Assembly (NCBI GenBank): GCA_016618085.1
Contig: JABLTG010000082.1
Location: 1-64,000 of the forward strand
Source: Neovahlkampfia damariscottae
Lineage: Eukaryota > Heterolobosea > Selenaionea > Neovahlkampfiida > Neovahlkampfiidae
DNA: 64,000 bases
Direction: 5' to 3'
Positions within the stretch are counted from its first letter, which is position 1, and every line of letters begins with the position of its first letter. A program made the translations under genes and the position numbers. Below, one piece after another: positions 34,314 to 44,483 of the stretch. Under the pieces are notes generated by a model, which had not been told where the DNA came from, did not search any database, and saw only the letters and a program-made list of their open reading frames with translations.

Positions 34314-35006
34314 TTATTCTCCATAGATTTCTTCATCTTCAATGATAAACTTGTCATTGTTTTCAAGAAGAGGTTTTGTTTCATCAATAGAATCTTCTTC
34401 TTCTTGATTTACATCTTCAATGATCAACTCTTCTTCCATTCTTTCATCTTCCATTTCTTCATTTGTGATTTCTTTATTTTTTTCATTTACATTATTTTTC
34501 ATTTCTTCATTTGCAGTTTCTTTATTTTCTTCAATTAAATTGTTTTCAATTTTTGGAATTGAAATTTGTAATTGTCCATTGTTCAATTTTGCTGATATTT
34601 TTTCAAGATTAATATTTGATGGAATGGTAACTTTTTTTGAATAACTTTCAAATGAATTTCCATTTTTATGTTCTGCTTTAATTGTTAGAACTCCATTTTC
34701 AACTTCAATCTGAATGTTTTCTTTCGGAATTTTTTTTGAAAATTTCATTTTGACTTCAAATGGTTTATCATTTTCTATAGATTTTTGGTGAAAGAAATCA
34801 TCATCAATTGTTGAAAATAACTCTTCAAATGGGTCCAGATATCTTTTTTGAGTTAAAATTCTTGAAGGTTGAAAAATTGATGGTGTAAAGTCATCATAGA
34901 ATTCATTGAAAAATGATCTTTGTGGTCTTCTGAGTGTTAAATATGACATTATTGTTTGTAGTTTTTTTTTGTTCAATTCCAACTCAAGATTTGTTTTTAT
35001 TGTCAT
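34314..35006 (-). CDS. Small heat-shock protein (Hsp20/alpha-crystallin)
   Basis: ATP-independent holdase chaperone. Single exon, 230 aa from the ATG at 35006, or 211 aa from the ATG at 34949 (MSYLTLRRPQRS). The alpha-crystallin domain spans about residues 85-165: KPFEVKMKFSKKIPKENIQ, VENGVLTIKAEH, the SYSKKVTIPSNINLEKISA beta strand and LNNGQLQISIPK, ending the canonical domain. The C-terminal extension is unusually long and acidic, with repeated NEEMxNNVNEKNKE-type segments instead of a short I-x-I tail. An ATTGG at 35032-35036 is 26 nt from the upstream ATG, matching spacing elsewhere, so I list the longer form. Confidence 0.85.
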   Translation of the reverse strand: MTIKTNLELELNKKKLQTIMSYLTLRRPQRSFFNEFYDDFTPSIFQPSRILTQKRYLDPFEELFSTIDDDFFHQKSIENDKPFEVKMKFSKKIPKENIQIEVENGVLTIKAEHKNGNSFESYSKKVTIPSNINLEKISAKLNNGQLQISIPKIENNLIEENKETANEEMKNNVNEKNKEITNEEMEDERMEEELIIEDVNQEEEDSIDETKPLLENNDKFIIEDEEIYGE

Positions 35007-35150
35007 TTCGGAATTTTCAGGAAACCAAATGATTGGTCGATCAATTTTGTGGATTCCGCGAAATTCCGCACATAATCATTTTGTCAATTCCATCAAAAAA
35101 ATCAGAATTTGAATTCAAAAGAAATCCAAAGATGATTGGTCTTCAGATTT

Positions 35151-36923
35151 TTAATCTCTTCTGTTATTGGTTGGTGAGTACTTCAAATATAATTCACCTA
35201 ATTCAATTTTGAATTCTTTAAACGAGATTTGTTCAAACAACTCTTTCAAAACTTCAATTTTAAACATTTGATGATAAATTTTCTTGTTCAAATTTTCCAA
35301 AATGTAACATATTTGAAGTATATAATATTTCTTTGAACCATTTTTCATCTTCAATTTTTTTAAAATACGAAAGGAATATTCAGACCAATCGATTTCTTCT
35401 TTTTTAGGTAAAGTTAAGATAATTTTAGACATCAACAATAATATATAATTTAATCCCTCTTGTAGTATATTTTCATCCAGTTCTTCCTTTTTTAAAAAGT
35501 TTTTCAAATTTTCAAGATCGAAAATTGATTTCAAAATGGTTTGATTTAATATGATCAAATGATCTTCAACCAAACCTTTCAAATTATTCATTATATCATT
35601 TTTTCTTTCCATTAAAATCTTATAAAATTCTTGAAATTTCTGGAAAATTCTTGGGTTTTGTTGAATGGTTTCAAACAAATTTGAACATAAATTCAAAGAA
35701 AAAAAAAATAAAATTGAAATATTTTTTGAATTCAAATTGATTTCTTTTTCAGTTTTAAACTTTGATTTCAAATGTGAATACAATTTCAATGGAAATTCTT
35801 CGTTAATTTGATTCAATAATAATTTCAATTTGTAAGAAGTTATTTGGTTCATGTATTCATTTAATGGATGAAAAACATTGAAAAATAAAAAATTTAAAGT
35901 TTCTTTCAAATTAATTTCATTTGGATTTTCATTAATAGATGGTATTATAATTGAATTTTTTAAGATTTTTAATTCGTCATTTTGTTGAAGTTCTTCTTCT
36001 CTTTTGAATGAATATTTTTTTAAGTTAGTTTCATTTTCTAATAAATAATTGAACTCTATAATTGATTGTAAATTATTTCGAAGTTTTTGGATATCCCCTT
36101 TAAAGTAATTTTCAATTGAATTCAATTGGATATCTTTTTTCTTCCAATCAAATTGTTTCAAATAATATGCATTATCTTTATATAATTTAATTGATTTTAA
36201 TGTAATTTCAACTTTCTTGAAATAATTTTCCCAATTTAAAAAGTTGACAAATGGAGATGGAGTTATGAATAATAATTTATCTTGCAACAAAGAAATGGTA
36301 AAATTATAATTTGATATATTTCTTAAATTTGTAATAGATGATATAAGTGCTTGTAAATCTAATTCTAAACTCTTTTCTTTTAAAAATTGAATTTCTTTCG
36401 ATAATATTTTTTTTTCGTCATTTTCATTTAATTTCTTCCATTTTTTTAATAAATTCAGAACATCTTCCTCTCCTTTATACTCAAAAGTATGATTTAAATG
36501 ATCATTTTCGACTCTTTGATTTTCCATTTCTTCGAGGAACAATTTTTCATTTTGTAAAAATTTCAAAATACATTTAATACATCTCCACTGGTATTCCAAA
36601 ACAAAATTTTGATTAAAATAACTTTTTAAAATAAAAAAATCCTCCAGGAATAACTTCAAATTCATTTTTAAAATGCTCTTCTTTGGTTCAAGTACTTCAG
36701 ACATAAATTCATTTAAATTTGAATTCACTTTTTGAAATTGGATAAAATTTTGAAAAGTATTATTTTCAAGTAGTTTCAGAGATATCAAAGTTTTAAATAA
36801 AAGTTCATTTCCTTCCTCATCAATTTTTTCAGTTAAAAAATCTTTCAAATTTGTTTTTTTTTTAAATTGTTTTTCAATGAAACAGAGTATTTTCAATTCA
36901 TCATTACAATCAATTAAAAACAT
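35151..36923 (-). CDS. Large helical protein, unrecognised
   Basis: Single uninterrupted exon, 590 aa. Nearly all predicted helix, rich in Leu, Asn, Lys and Glu, with no signal peptide, membrane segment or motif that I can name. Repeated helix-loop-helix texture (FQNFIQFQKVNSNLNEFM, LKMNLKLFLEDFFILKSYF, HPLNEYMNQITSYKLKLLL) resembles membrane-tethering complex subunits or other scaffold proteins, but that is only a texture match. It stands out for lacking introns at this length while most neighbours have several. ATTGG at 36986-36990 upstream. Confidence 0.6.
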   Translation of the reverse strand: MFLIDCNDELKILCFIEKQFKKKTNLKDFLTEKIDEEGNELLFKTLISLKLLENNTFQNFIQFQKVNSNLNEFMSEVLEPKKSILKMNLKLFLEDFFILKSYFNQNFVLEYQWRCIKCILKFLQNEKLFLEEMENQRVENDHLNHTFEYKGEEDVLNLLKKWKKLNENDEKKILSKEIQFLKEKSLELDLQALISSITNLRNISNYNFTISLLQDKLLFITPSPFVNFLNWENYFKKVEITLKSIKLYKDNAYYLKQFDWKKKDIQLNSIENYFKGDIQKLRNNLQSIIEFNYLLENETNLKKYSFKREEELQQNDELKILKNSIIIPSINENPNEINLKETLNFLFFNVFHPLNEYMNQITSYKLKLLLNQINEEFPLKLYSHLKSKFKTEKEINLNSKNISILFFFSLNLCSNLFETIQQNPRIFQKFQEFYKILMERKNDIMNNLKGLVEDHLIILNQTILKSIFDLENLKNFLKKEELDENILQEGLNYILLLMSKIILTLPKKEEIDWSEYSFRILKKLKMKNGSKKYYILQICYILENLNKKIYHQMFKIEVLKELFEQISFKEFKIELGELYLKYSPTNNRRD

Positions 36924-37042
36924 TGTTTTGAGAATTTTTCTTCACCTTTTGTTTCGGAATATTCAAAATAGGAAGTTGTGATTTGATTGGACGAGGAGAA
37001 AAAAAAAATTATCAAAATTAAAAAAATTTCTATTTCAAATTT

Positions 37043-37793
37043 TTATTTTTTTCCAAATAGTTTACCAAAAATACCACTTTTTTTTGCTGTTTCTTTTGAG
37101 TAAAATTCTAAAGATTCAGGTGCAACAACTGCAGCAATAGCAGCTTGAAAGACTTCTCCAAGTCCTTCTTGTGTTTTAGCACTACATTCTCTGTATGATA
37201 TACCTCCAATTTTTTTTGTCATTGCTTTACCTTCGTCTGTTGTAATAGGTTTTACGCCAAGTTTTTTGACAGCGTCATCGTCGTTTCTTAAATCAAGTTT
37301 GTTTCCAACAATAATATAAGGTACGTCCTCTATTTAAATTTAATTAAAAACTTCAAAAAAATTACTCGCATGTTTTTGAATTTCTGGAATCCAAAATTTT
37401 TCTAATTTTTCAAAAGACTTTCTATCAACAAGAGAAAAGAATACAATAACGACTTTCTATAAAATATAAATTAAAAAAAAACATCGAATTTACAGCGTCA
37501 TTATAACTTAAAGGTCTCATTGTGTCGTTGTCTTGACCTGAAGTATCCCATAAAGCGAGTGAATAAGCTTCACCATTAGCTCCTTCAACAACGGAAGTAT
37601 AATTATCAAAAGCTATTTTTTATTATAAATTCATTTTTTTATTTTCTTACCAGTTGGAACATGATCTTGTGGAAATTCGTTATCAACAAATGATATCAAA
37701 ACACTTCAAAAATTACAATTGATTTTAGACTTACCATGTTTTACCAACACCTGAATCTCCAATATTGACAATTTTTATATTTGAAACACTCAT
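37043..37793 (-). CDS. Rho/Rac-family small GTPase without a CAAX box
   Basis: Signalling GTPase. Exons 37735-37793, 37651-37703, 37494-37612, 37366-37456 and 37043-37329, 202 aa. P-loop GDSGVGKTC, effector region PTAFDNYTSVVEG with the switch-I Thr, switch II LALWDTSGQDND (DTAGQ altered to DTSGQ), NKLD and CSAK nucleotide motifs. RPLSYNDAKVVIVFFSL and the WIPEIQKHA stretch place it in the Rho family. A Rho insert is short or degenerate (VKPITTDEGKAM). The protein ends SGIFGKLFGKK with no prenylation Cys, so membrane attachment would have to be through the basic tail or a partner. Four introns of 30-38 nt, all phase-consistent. Confidence 0.88.
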
Positions 37794-37959
37794 TTTTTAC
37801 CACTTGTTTACTCGGTCAACACAAGAAAGAATTATCCAATGAAAATCTTTTTAAGTATAAATTTGATTGGTTGAAAAATTTATTAGAATGATTGGCTTAA
37901 AATTTTTTTTTTAAATTAATTTTTTCATTACTTTATTGAAATTTATCTATTTTTATCCA
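37794..37959. other. Intergenic region upstream of Rho-like GTPase
   Basis: Contains CCAAT at 37836-37840 and ATTGG near 37862, candidates for the GTPase promoter, plus long A/T runs. No coding sequence supported. Confidence 0.4.
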
Positions 37960-38195
37960 TCACCAATTTTTGAATTTTTTTTGTTTTTTTTTGAAAATCA
38001 GACTTTGGCGAGCTGTTAATTTATATACAACACTTAAACTATCAGGAGAATTATTTTGTTGAATGTCTTTCATATTCTTCGAGTAACTTTTTTGTTTTGT
38101 CTGTTTGTCAATTTTCAAATGCTTGATGAGAAAAACATGCAAGACTTTCCACTCATTTAAAATTTCAAATAATTTGAAACCAAAGTGTGACACAT
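37960..38195 (-). CDS. Possible small two-exon gene, basic protein
   Basis: Tentative. ATG at 38195 starts a 15-nt exon (38181-38195), a 29-nt GT-AG intron (38152-38180) follows, and exon 2 (37960-38151) reads to a stop, giving 68 aa rich in Lys and Gln (WKVLHVFLIKHLKIDKQ, then LTARQSLIFKKKQKKF). A CCAAT lies 27 nt upstream, shared with divergent THOC1, as for confirmed genes. No family recognised; the sequence could instead be non-coding. Confidence 0.35.
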
Positions 38196-38221
38196 TTATT
38201 TTGCTTTGAGGTGTTGGTAAA

Positions 38222-38226
38222 CCAAT
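38222..38226 (+). promoter_or_regulatory. CCAAT box, bidirectional candidate (THOC1 and small gene)
   Basis: Single CCAAT in the 81-bp gap between the THOC1 start (38277) and the putative small gene start (38195). Role inferred. Confidence 0.4.
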
Positions 38227-38276
38227 CAGAATTTAACAAAACTCCTGGAACAATATAAAGAGAAACTCCAAACAAA

Positions 38277-40485
38277 ATGAAATATTTAGAAATAAAACCA
38301 ATTATTGAAGTAAAAATGAAAAAAAAATTAACCACCAAAGAATATTTTAAAAACTTACAAACAGGAAAATTTCATCAAAAAATTAAAAGAAATAAAAAAT
38401 CAATGCCCAGATGAAGAAGAAGAAATGAAAGAAGTGATAGAATTTCTATTTAGAAAAGAATTTGAAATCAACTACGTAAGAAAAAAAAAATAGTAAAATC
38501 TTTTTTAATCAAAGTACTCTAATGAAAAAAACATTTTTGAAATGATTGAAAAAAGTTTTGAATTAAATACTGAAAATATAACTTCTGATATCTTTTCTTT
38601 AATTTTAATCGATGACTTGATCAATTTAAGTTCAATTGAAAATTTAGAAAATATCTTCAACTTTTTTGAAAACAATTTAGAAAATTTTAAAATTGACAAA
38701 TTAATTATATTTAACATGTGTAAAAGAATTCAAAAGAGATTATCAAAATCAAATCACATCATTTTATGTTCAAAGATTTTATTATTTTTATCAAAAATAT
38801 TTTCAATTTCTGAAAGATCATCGTTGAATTTAAATGGTTTATTTAATACATCAAATGTTATAAATATTGAAGAAAATAATAATGAAGGAGAAAATGGTAT
38901 GTTAAATATTATTATCCAATTAAATTTCTTCATTAGTGGATGTGTTAAATCGAAAATTTTACAATGATTTTTGGAAATTCCAAACATTTTTCAAAAGTTT
39001 AAATGAAATCACTTCAAATTTTAAAGAATTCGAAAATTGTTTAAATTCAATTTTAAATTTAATTTCAAACATCAAATACGAAAATATTTACAATCAAAAT
39101 TTTGAGGAATTTTTCGTTTCCAAATTTTTATCACAAAAGAATTTATTAAATTTTGAAGTGAAAGATTCAAAATTCATGTGTCAAATTTTAATTCAAATTT
39201 TAATTTTATTTAAAAATCTTGATGAGAACCAATCATTAAATTCACAAAGATTAAAAGTACTTGATGATTTCAAATATAAAATTTATGATATTATTAAAAA
39301 AATATCAACTAAAAATTTCTTGACTTCAATTAAAATTATTTTAAACAGAGAAAAGAATTGGATTAGATGGAAGAAAGATAAATGCATGGAAAGTATTGAA
39401 TTTGATGAATTTGATGAAGAAGAACAAGAAGAAATACAATACGAAGAAACAAAAGAATTTGGATCAGAAGAATTAAAAACTATCTTCAATTCAAATCCAA
39501 ATGTCAAAATTGAACACTTTATGAATTCAAAAGAATCAGATAATTTTTTGAATCATTTGACAACAGATAAATTATTAGAAAAATTAAGAGATCAATTAAA
39601 TCCTGATTCAGGTATTGAAAAGGAAGAATCAATTGCAATGAACAAAATTTATTCATTCAAAATTCAAAGAATGATTTTAAAAGAGAAATCAAATTTAATT
39701 TCAAATTTTTTGAAATCTGATTTGGAACAAGTGATGAATCTTTTTGATGGAAAAGAAATTAAATCACAAGAAGAAGAACAAGAAGAAGAACAAGAAGAAG
39801 AAGAAGAAGAGAATATTAATGAAGAAAATGAATCAGAAGAAACTGAACAAACAGAAACAGAAACAGAAAAAGAAGATGAAATGATTGTAGAAGAAGAAGA
39901 AATAAAACCAGAAACACCAAAAGAAGAAATCATAGAAGAAGTAAAATCAGAAGAAAAAGAAATCAAAATTGATGAAAAAAAGGTGGAAATTAAAGAAGAA
40001 AAGAAGGAAGAAAAAATTGAAAAGAAGGAAGAAAAAAAGGACCAATTGAAAGATGATAAATCAACAAATGAAAAAAAAGAGACAAATGATAGAAAACCTC
40101 ATAAAAAAGAATCAAGAAATACACCTGAAAGATCAGTTCCAAAAGAAAAAACACCATCAAGAAGGACACCCGAAAGATCATCAACTAAAGATGTCAATAA
40201 AGAATTACAAGATAGGATCAGTGATTTAGATTCAAAATCTAAAAGTGACGATAAAAGTAGAAAAAATGATTCAAGATCAAGATATGATGATGATAGAAGA
40301 GGTGGAAATCGTAGAGATGACCGAAGAAATAATTCCGATAGAAGACATATGAGTGAGAACGAAAGAAGAAGAATTGAGGAAAATGAAAGATATGAAAGAA
40401 AAAGACATGTAAGACTCTACATAAATTATTAATAATGATTTTATAGTACGGAAGAGATGATAGGTCAAACAAAAGAAGAAAATAA
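38277..40485 (+). CDS. THOC1: THO complex subunit 1 (HPR1 homologue)
   Basis: Subunit of the nuclear THO/TREX complex coupling transcription to mRNP assembly and export. Exons 38277-38309, 38341-38475, 38515-38896, 38937-40408 and 40447-40485, 686 aa. Recognised by FNMCKRIQKRLSKSNHIILC, SKIFSISERSSLNLNGLFN, and after an intron NRKFYNDFWKFQTFFKS, all in THOC1 order, then KKFLVDI-equivalent helices and ILNREKNWIRWKKDKC. The C-terminal third is a very long Glu-rich stretch followed by an Arg/Asp/Ser-rich tail (RDDRRNNSDRRHMSENERR); I see no death domain such as animal THOC1 has. The last exon encodes only 13 codons and was placed by splice signals. Confidence 0.85.
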
Positions 40486-40612
40486 AAAATGTTTTTGAAT
40501 AAAAATTGTCATTTTCTGATATAGAAACAATACATTTCATCTGAAGAAAAAAAGAAAAAAGATAAAAATATTCCACCAATTAAATTTCGCACGTTAAATT
40601 TTTTGTCAACAA

Positions 40613-43177
40613 ATGAGCACAAGATCCATTAGAACTATAAATAAAGATTCTAGTGGTGAATCAGCACCAAAAACAAGAGGTTTAAAAAAAGTCACAAAAA
40701 CAGATTCACCTACAACAGAAGAAGACAAAAAAGAAGAAGAAAAGAAAGATGAACCTGTAAAATTATCAAGAGTGAATAGTGTATTAAAAAAATCAGAAGA
40801 TGGATCGGAACAACCAAAAACAAGAGGTATTCGTTCAATTGGAAATTCCTCTTCAAATTTAAATACAAAAACAAGATCTATCAGTTCATTAAAAAAAGAT
40901 GAAACAAAAGAAGAAGAAAATGATGATAAACCTTCTGAAGAAGAATCAAAAGAAGAGACCACTGAAGAAAAAAAAGAACAACTCAAAACAGAAGAAGAAA
41001 AACCGAAAACAAGAGGAATACGTTCTATAAGTTCAAAAGTTGATTCACCACTACCAACAAGAGGCACTAGTATTCGTTCTTTAAAAAAAGAAGAACCAAT
41101 GAAAGAAGAATCAAAAAAAGAGGAACCAATCAAAGAAGAACCAAAAAAACTTCGTTCTGTTTCTTCCATAAAATCGACAACAACAAATGATGAAGAAAAA
41201 CCAAAAACTAGAACAATTGGATCAACAAAAAAAGAATCACCAATGGAAGATGAAAAACCAAAAACTCCATCGATTGGTGTCGTCAAAAAAGAAGAAGATG
41301 AACCAAAGAAATTAAGAACTATTAATTCAATTAAAAAAGAAACAGCAAACACTAAACCAGTAGAAGAAAAACCAAAAACAAGAACAATTAGTGTTGTCAA
41401 AAAGGAAGATTCAAAACCGATTGAAGAAACAAAGAAATTGAGAACAATAGGTTCAATAAAAAAAACTGAAGAAAAAGTAGCAGAACAAAAACCATCATGG
41501 GTCAAAAAAACAGATGAAGAAAAGAACACAGTTTCTGAGTCAATTAAAAAAGCAGAAGAAAAACCAAAATCAAATACAATTGAAACACCAGTTAAAGTTG
41601 AAGAAAAACCAAAAACAAGGATAATTGGATCGAAAAAAGAAGAACCAAAAAAAGAAGAACAACAAACAAGAAAAAAGAATATTGAACCATCAAAAGATGA
41701 AGATCGAAAAATTAAATCTGTTTCATCTGTTTCTTCAATTAAACCAAAAACAAGAGCTGGTTCAATTTTAAAAGATAACACAAATAAGTCAAAACAACAA
41801 CAACAACAACAACAAGATAGATCAAAGAACAGTGGAATTATCTCACCTTCTCTTTTTAAAAATGATTCTTTTATGATTGAAAATCCAAATAGAAACAAAA
41901 ATGCGACTAGTGGAAAAGATCTAAGAGCGCAAATGACATCACCAAATCCAAAAAAGGAATTGATAAATTTGGAAATTATTTCTAATTTGGTTCAAGTTGA
42001 TGAAACTGTAAATTCAAGTGTTAAAAAGATTATTTTTGATAATTTGAATTTAAACGAAAATTTGAAATATTTTGAGAAATTAAAAAAATTTGAAAATGTT
42101 GAGAACTTTTCGATTCAATTTAATGGATTAAAATTCAATGAAGAAGAAGAAAGAATTTTTAATGTTATTTCACCTTCTTTTAAAAAATTGAACGAATTAT
42201 ATCTTGGATTTAATTCCATTAAAAACTTGAAAAAAAAATGGTTTGAAAATTTTGACAAATTAAAAATTTTGGAACTTCAAAAAAATGAAATTTACGAAAT
42301 TGAAAATGAAACATTTGAAAATTTAAAAGAGTTGGAAGAATTAAATTTATATAAAAATCAAATATCAATTTTAAATCAATCTTTTAAAAATTTGAGAAAT
42401 TTGAAGATTTTAAATTTAAGTGTTAATTCGTTTATTGATTTTCCACTAGAAATTGGAAATTTAGCGTCTTTAGAAAATTTAAATTTTTCAAAAAATCAAT
42501 TGGTCGTTATTCCAGATATTATTGGAAATTTAAAGAAATTGAAATCTTTGAATTTGAGTTCGAATTACATCAAAGAATTACCTGAAAGTATTGAAAATTT
42601 GAAGAACTTGAAATATTTAATTTTGAACGATAATCAATTGAAAACATTTCCAAAAGGAATTGAAAAATTAGAAAAATTACAGGAGTTATCCGCAAATTAT
42701 AATCCAATAGAAATGCTTCCTGTAGAAATTGGAAAATTAAAATCATTGGTTACTATTTCATTGGAATCAACTCTTATTACATCATTACCAGTTGAATTTC
42801 AAAACTTAATAAAATTAGAAAATTTAAATTTGATCAATTCAAAATTAGAAACATTCCCTGATTTAATAACACAATTGAAAGAGTTAAAGAGAATTAGTTT
42901 ATCAGGAACTTATATTAAAAATGTACCAAAAGATATTTCAAAATTGGTTGGATTGATTCATTTAAATTTGAAAAATTGTCATCAATTAGAAAAATTACCA
43001 AAAGAAATTATTCATTTGACAAAGTTATCAAAATTAGATGTTGAGAATGATTTTGCATTGAAACAACCACCTTATTATTCAGTTGCTGCAAATGGTTTAT
43101 TAGCAATTCTTGGTTATTTGAATAATGAATATGAAGAAGAAGATATTCAACAAGAATCTTCTTGCTCAGTTCAATAA
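40613..43177 (+). CDS. Tandem KTR-x-I-x-S-I-K-K repeat plus leucine-rich repeat protein
   Basis: Single exon, 854 aa. Residues 1-400 are low-complexity with about 16 diverged copies of a basic motif like KTRTIGSIKKE separated by Glu/Pro-rich spacers, ending in a Gln run (KSKQQQQQQQDRS). Residues ~470-840 hold about 14 LRRs of 23 residues (LKSLNLSSNYIKELPESIEN, LKYLILNDNQLKTFPKGIEK), of the plant-Ras-group/SHOC2 type. The alternation of basic motif and acidic spacer suggests a cytoskeleton- or nucleic-acid-binding region, with the LRR domain as protein-binding module; both are guesses. A 430-codon open frame on the opposite strand is a by-product of the repeat. Confidence 0.8.
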   Translation: MSTRSIRTINKDSSGESAPKTRGLKKVTKTDSPTTEEDKKEEEKKDEPVKLSRVNSVLKKSEDGSEQPKTRGIRSIGNSSSNLNTKTRSISSLKKDETKEEENDDKPSEEESKEETTEEKKEQLKTEEEKPKTRGIRSISSKVDSPLPTRGTSIRSLKKEEPMKEESKKEEPIKEEPKKLRSVSSIKSTTTNDEEKPKTRTIGSTKKESPMEDEKPKTPSIGVVKKEEDEPKKLRTINSIKKETANTKPVEEKPKTRTISVVKKEDSKPIEETKKLRTIGSIKKTEEKVAEQKPSWVKKTDEEKNTVSESIKKAEEKPKSNTIETPVKVEEKPKTRIIGSKKEEPKKEEQQTRKKNIEPSKDEDRKIKSVSSVSSIKPKTRAGSILKDNTNKSKQQQQQQQDRSKNSGIISPSLFKNDSFMIENPNRNKNATSGKDLRAQMTSPNPKKELINLEIISNLVQVDETVNSSVKKIIFDNLNLNENLKYFEKLKKFENVENFSIQFNGLKFNEEEERIFNVISPSFKKLNELYLGFNSIKNLKKKWFENFDKLKILELQKNEIYEIENETFENLKELEELNLYKNQISILNQSFKNLRNLKILNLSVNSFIDFPLEIGNLASLENLNFSKNQLVVIPDIIGNLKKLKSLNLSSNYIKELPESIENLKNLKYLILNDNQLKTFPKGIEKLEKLQELSANYNPIEMLPVEIGKLKSLVTISLESTLITSLPVEFQNLIKLENLNLINSKLETFPDLITQLKELKRISLSGTYIKNVPKDISKLVGLIHLNLKNCHQLEKLPKEIIHLTKLSKLDVENDFALKQPPYYSVAANGLLAILGYLNNEYEEEDIQQESSCSVQ
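41796..41815 (+). repeat. CAA repeat encoding polyglutamine
   Basis: About seven tandem CAA codons inside the KTR-repeat/LRR gene. A similar CAA bias encodes the Gln tract of the BCL7-like gene. Confidence 0.7.
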
Positions 43178-43370
43178 ATATTTATTTTATCAAAAAAAAA
43201 AGTTTCAATTGCCGGAATCAAACCCAAAAAATAACTATTAAGTGATCACAATAGACTTCTCAAGACCAATTCCTCTAACCATTCAAAAATAGAAATGAAT
43301 TTGTCACTGGAAATTCAACATGATCCTTCAGGAGGATACAGCAATGATAAGTTTTAATTGAATATTGACT
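43178..43370. other. Convergent intergenic spacer
   Basis: About 190 bp between two convergent stop codons, no coding sequence seen. Confidence 0.4.
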
Positions 43371-44372
43371 TTATTTATTTTTTTGTAAATCAAACAAAAC
43401 TTCTGATTTATCCTTAAAAACTTTTTTTGTTTTTTCAATTTCTTTTTGTATATTATCAATCGAAACCTTCTTCTTTTTAGCATCCCCAATCAATCTACTA
43501 TTTTCCATTTCAATATTTTGAATTCTTTTTTTTAAATTTTCATTCTCTTTCAAAGATTCCTTTGTTTGATACTTCTTCTTTTCAAGTTCCAAGTATTCTT
43601 GATTCTTCTTTTGTAAAATCAAATCTTTCTAAAAAATAATTTGAAACTAAAAAAAAAGCAAATCAAACTTCCAGTGATAATTCATCAATTTTTTGATTCA
43701 ATATTTTTGATTCATTCATTAATTTTTCAATTTTATCTTCAAATTTGATTATTTTTTCATTTTGTTCTTCAATTATTTCTTGTAATTCAAAAACTTGATT
43801 TATTCATTCAATTTTTTTTTTTTACGTTCTTTATTTTTTCTTTCAAAAGTCAATTTTAATTTTTTTAATTCTGGTGATTCTTTCTCTTTGTTTTGATAAT
43901 ATTTATACAATTCATTCAATTTTTCTTCATAAATCTTTCTATTTTTTGATTGCAAAACGCTTAATTTTCAAGTTTTAAAAAAAAGTTGATCTACTCAATT
44001 TTATTTGATTCTTCATTTAAATAATCAATCTTGTATTGATAATTTAATATTATTGAGTTTATATTCTCGTTTTCTTTTGAAAATTAGCGAAAAATTTTTT
44101 TTCGAAACTTTTTTGGAATTCTGCAATAATATTGAGTTTTTCATCTCTTAACATCTGAATATTCATCAATTTAACTTCAAAATATCTTTTCTTTCTTTCC
44201 AAATCTTCAATTTTTTCAGTTTCTAAAATTTTCGTTATTTTGAATGATGAGATTTGCCTTTTAATATTTCTGATTCCAGTATTTTTTCTTGGTTTTGAAT
44301 TATAATCAATTGATTTTTTTCTTTTTCTTCAAGAGACGAAAGGTTGTCAAGTTGTTTCAAAATACTTTCCAT
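43371..44372 (-). CDS. Coiled-coil protein, six exons
   Basis: Exons: 44258-44372, 44109-44222, 43995-44073, 43826-43959, 43669-43793 and 43371-43628, 274 aa, all in frame. Essentially one continuous coiled coil of Lys, Glu, Asn and Gln with hydrophobic heptads (EIIEEQNEKIIKFEDKIEKL, NQKIDELSLEKDLILQKKN). No other domain; family not recognisable. Possibly a basal-body, axonemal or structural protein, but this is not shown. The first intron (44223-44257) appears to use a GC donor with a normal AG acceptor; a normal GT donor keeping frame was not found there. Start codon is 5 nt from an ATTGG (44377-44381). Confidence 0.65.
44223..44257 (-). other. Candidate GC-AG intron
   Basis: 35-nt intron of the coiled-coil gene, beginning AAG|GCAAAT and ending TTTTAG. 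It is the only modelled GC-AG intron in the window; without it the frame hits a stop. Confidence 0.5.
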
Positions 44373-44483
44373 TCTGATTGGATCAAAGAATTGATTGGAC
44401 AATGAAAATTAAATCGAGATCAATGCAAATTTGCATTATTTCAATCTAATATTTTAAATAAACGTTTATTTGTTCTAATTGGA

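Noticed and set aside
39664-40579. Minus-strand Ser-, Phe- and His-rich open frames across the THOC1 3' part
   Set aside because: Antisense to Glu-rich and Arg/Asp-rich low-complexity coding sequence.
40606-41898. 430-codon open frame on the minus strand, Ser/Phe-rich
   Set aside because: It is antisense to the KTR-repeat gene; Lys/Glu codon runs read as Phe/Ser on the other strand and rarely give stops. No start context or family match.
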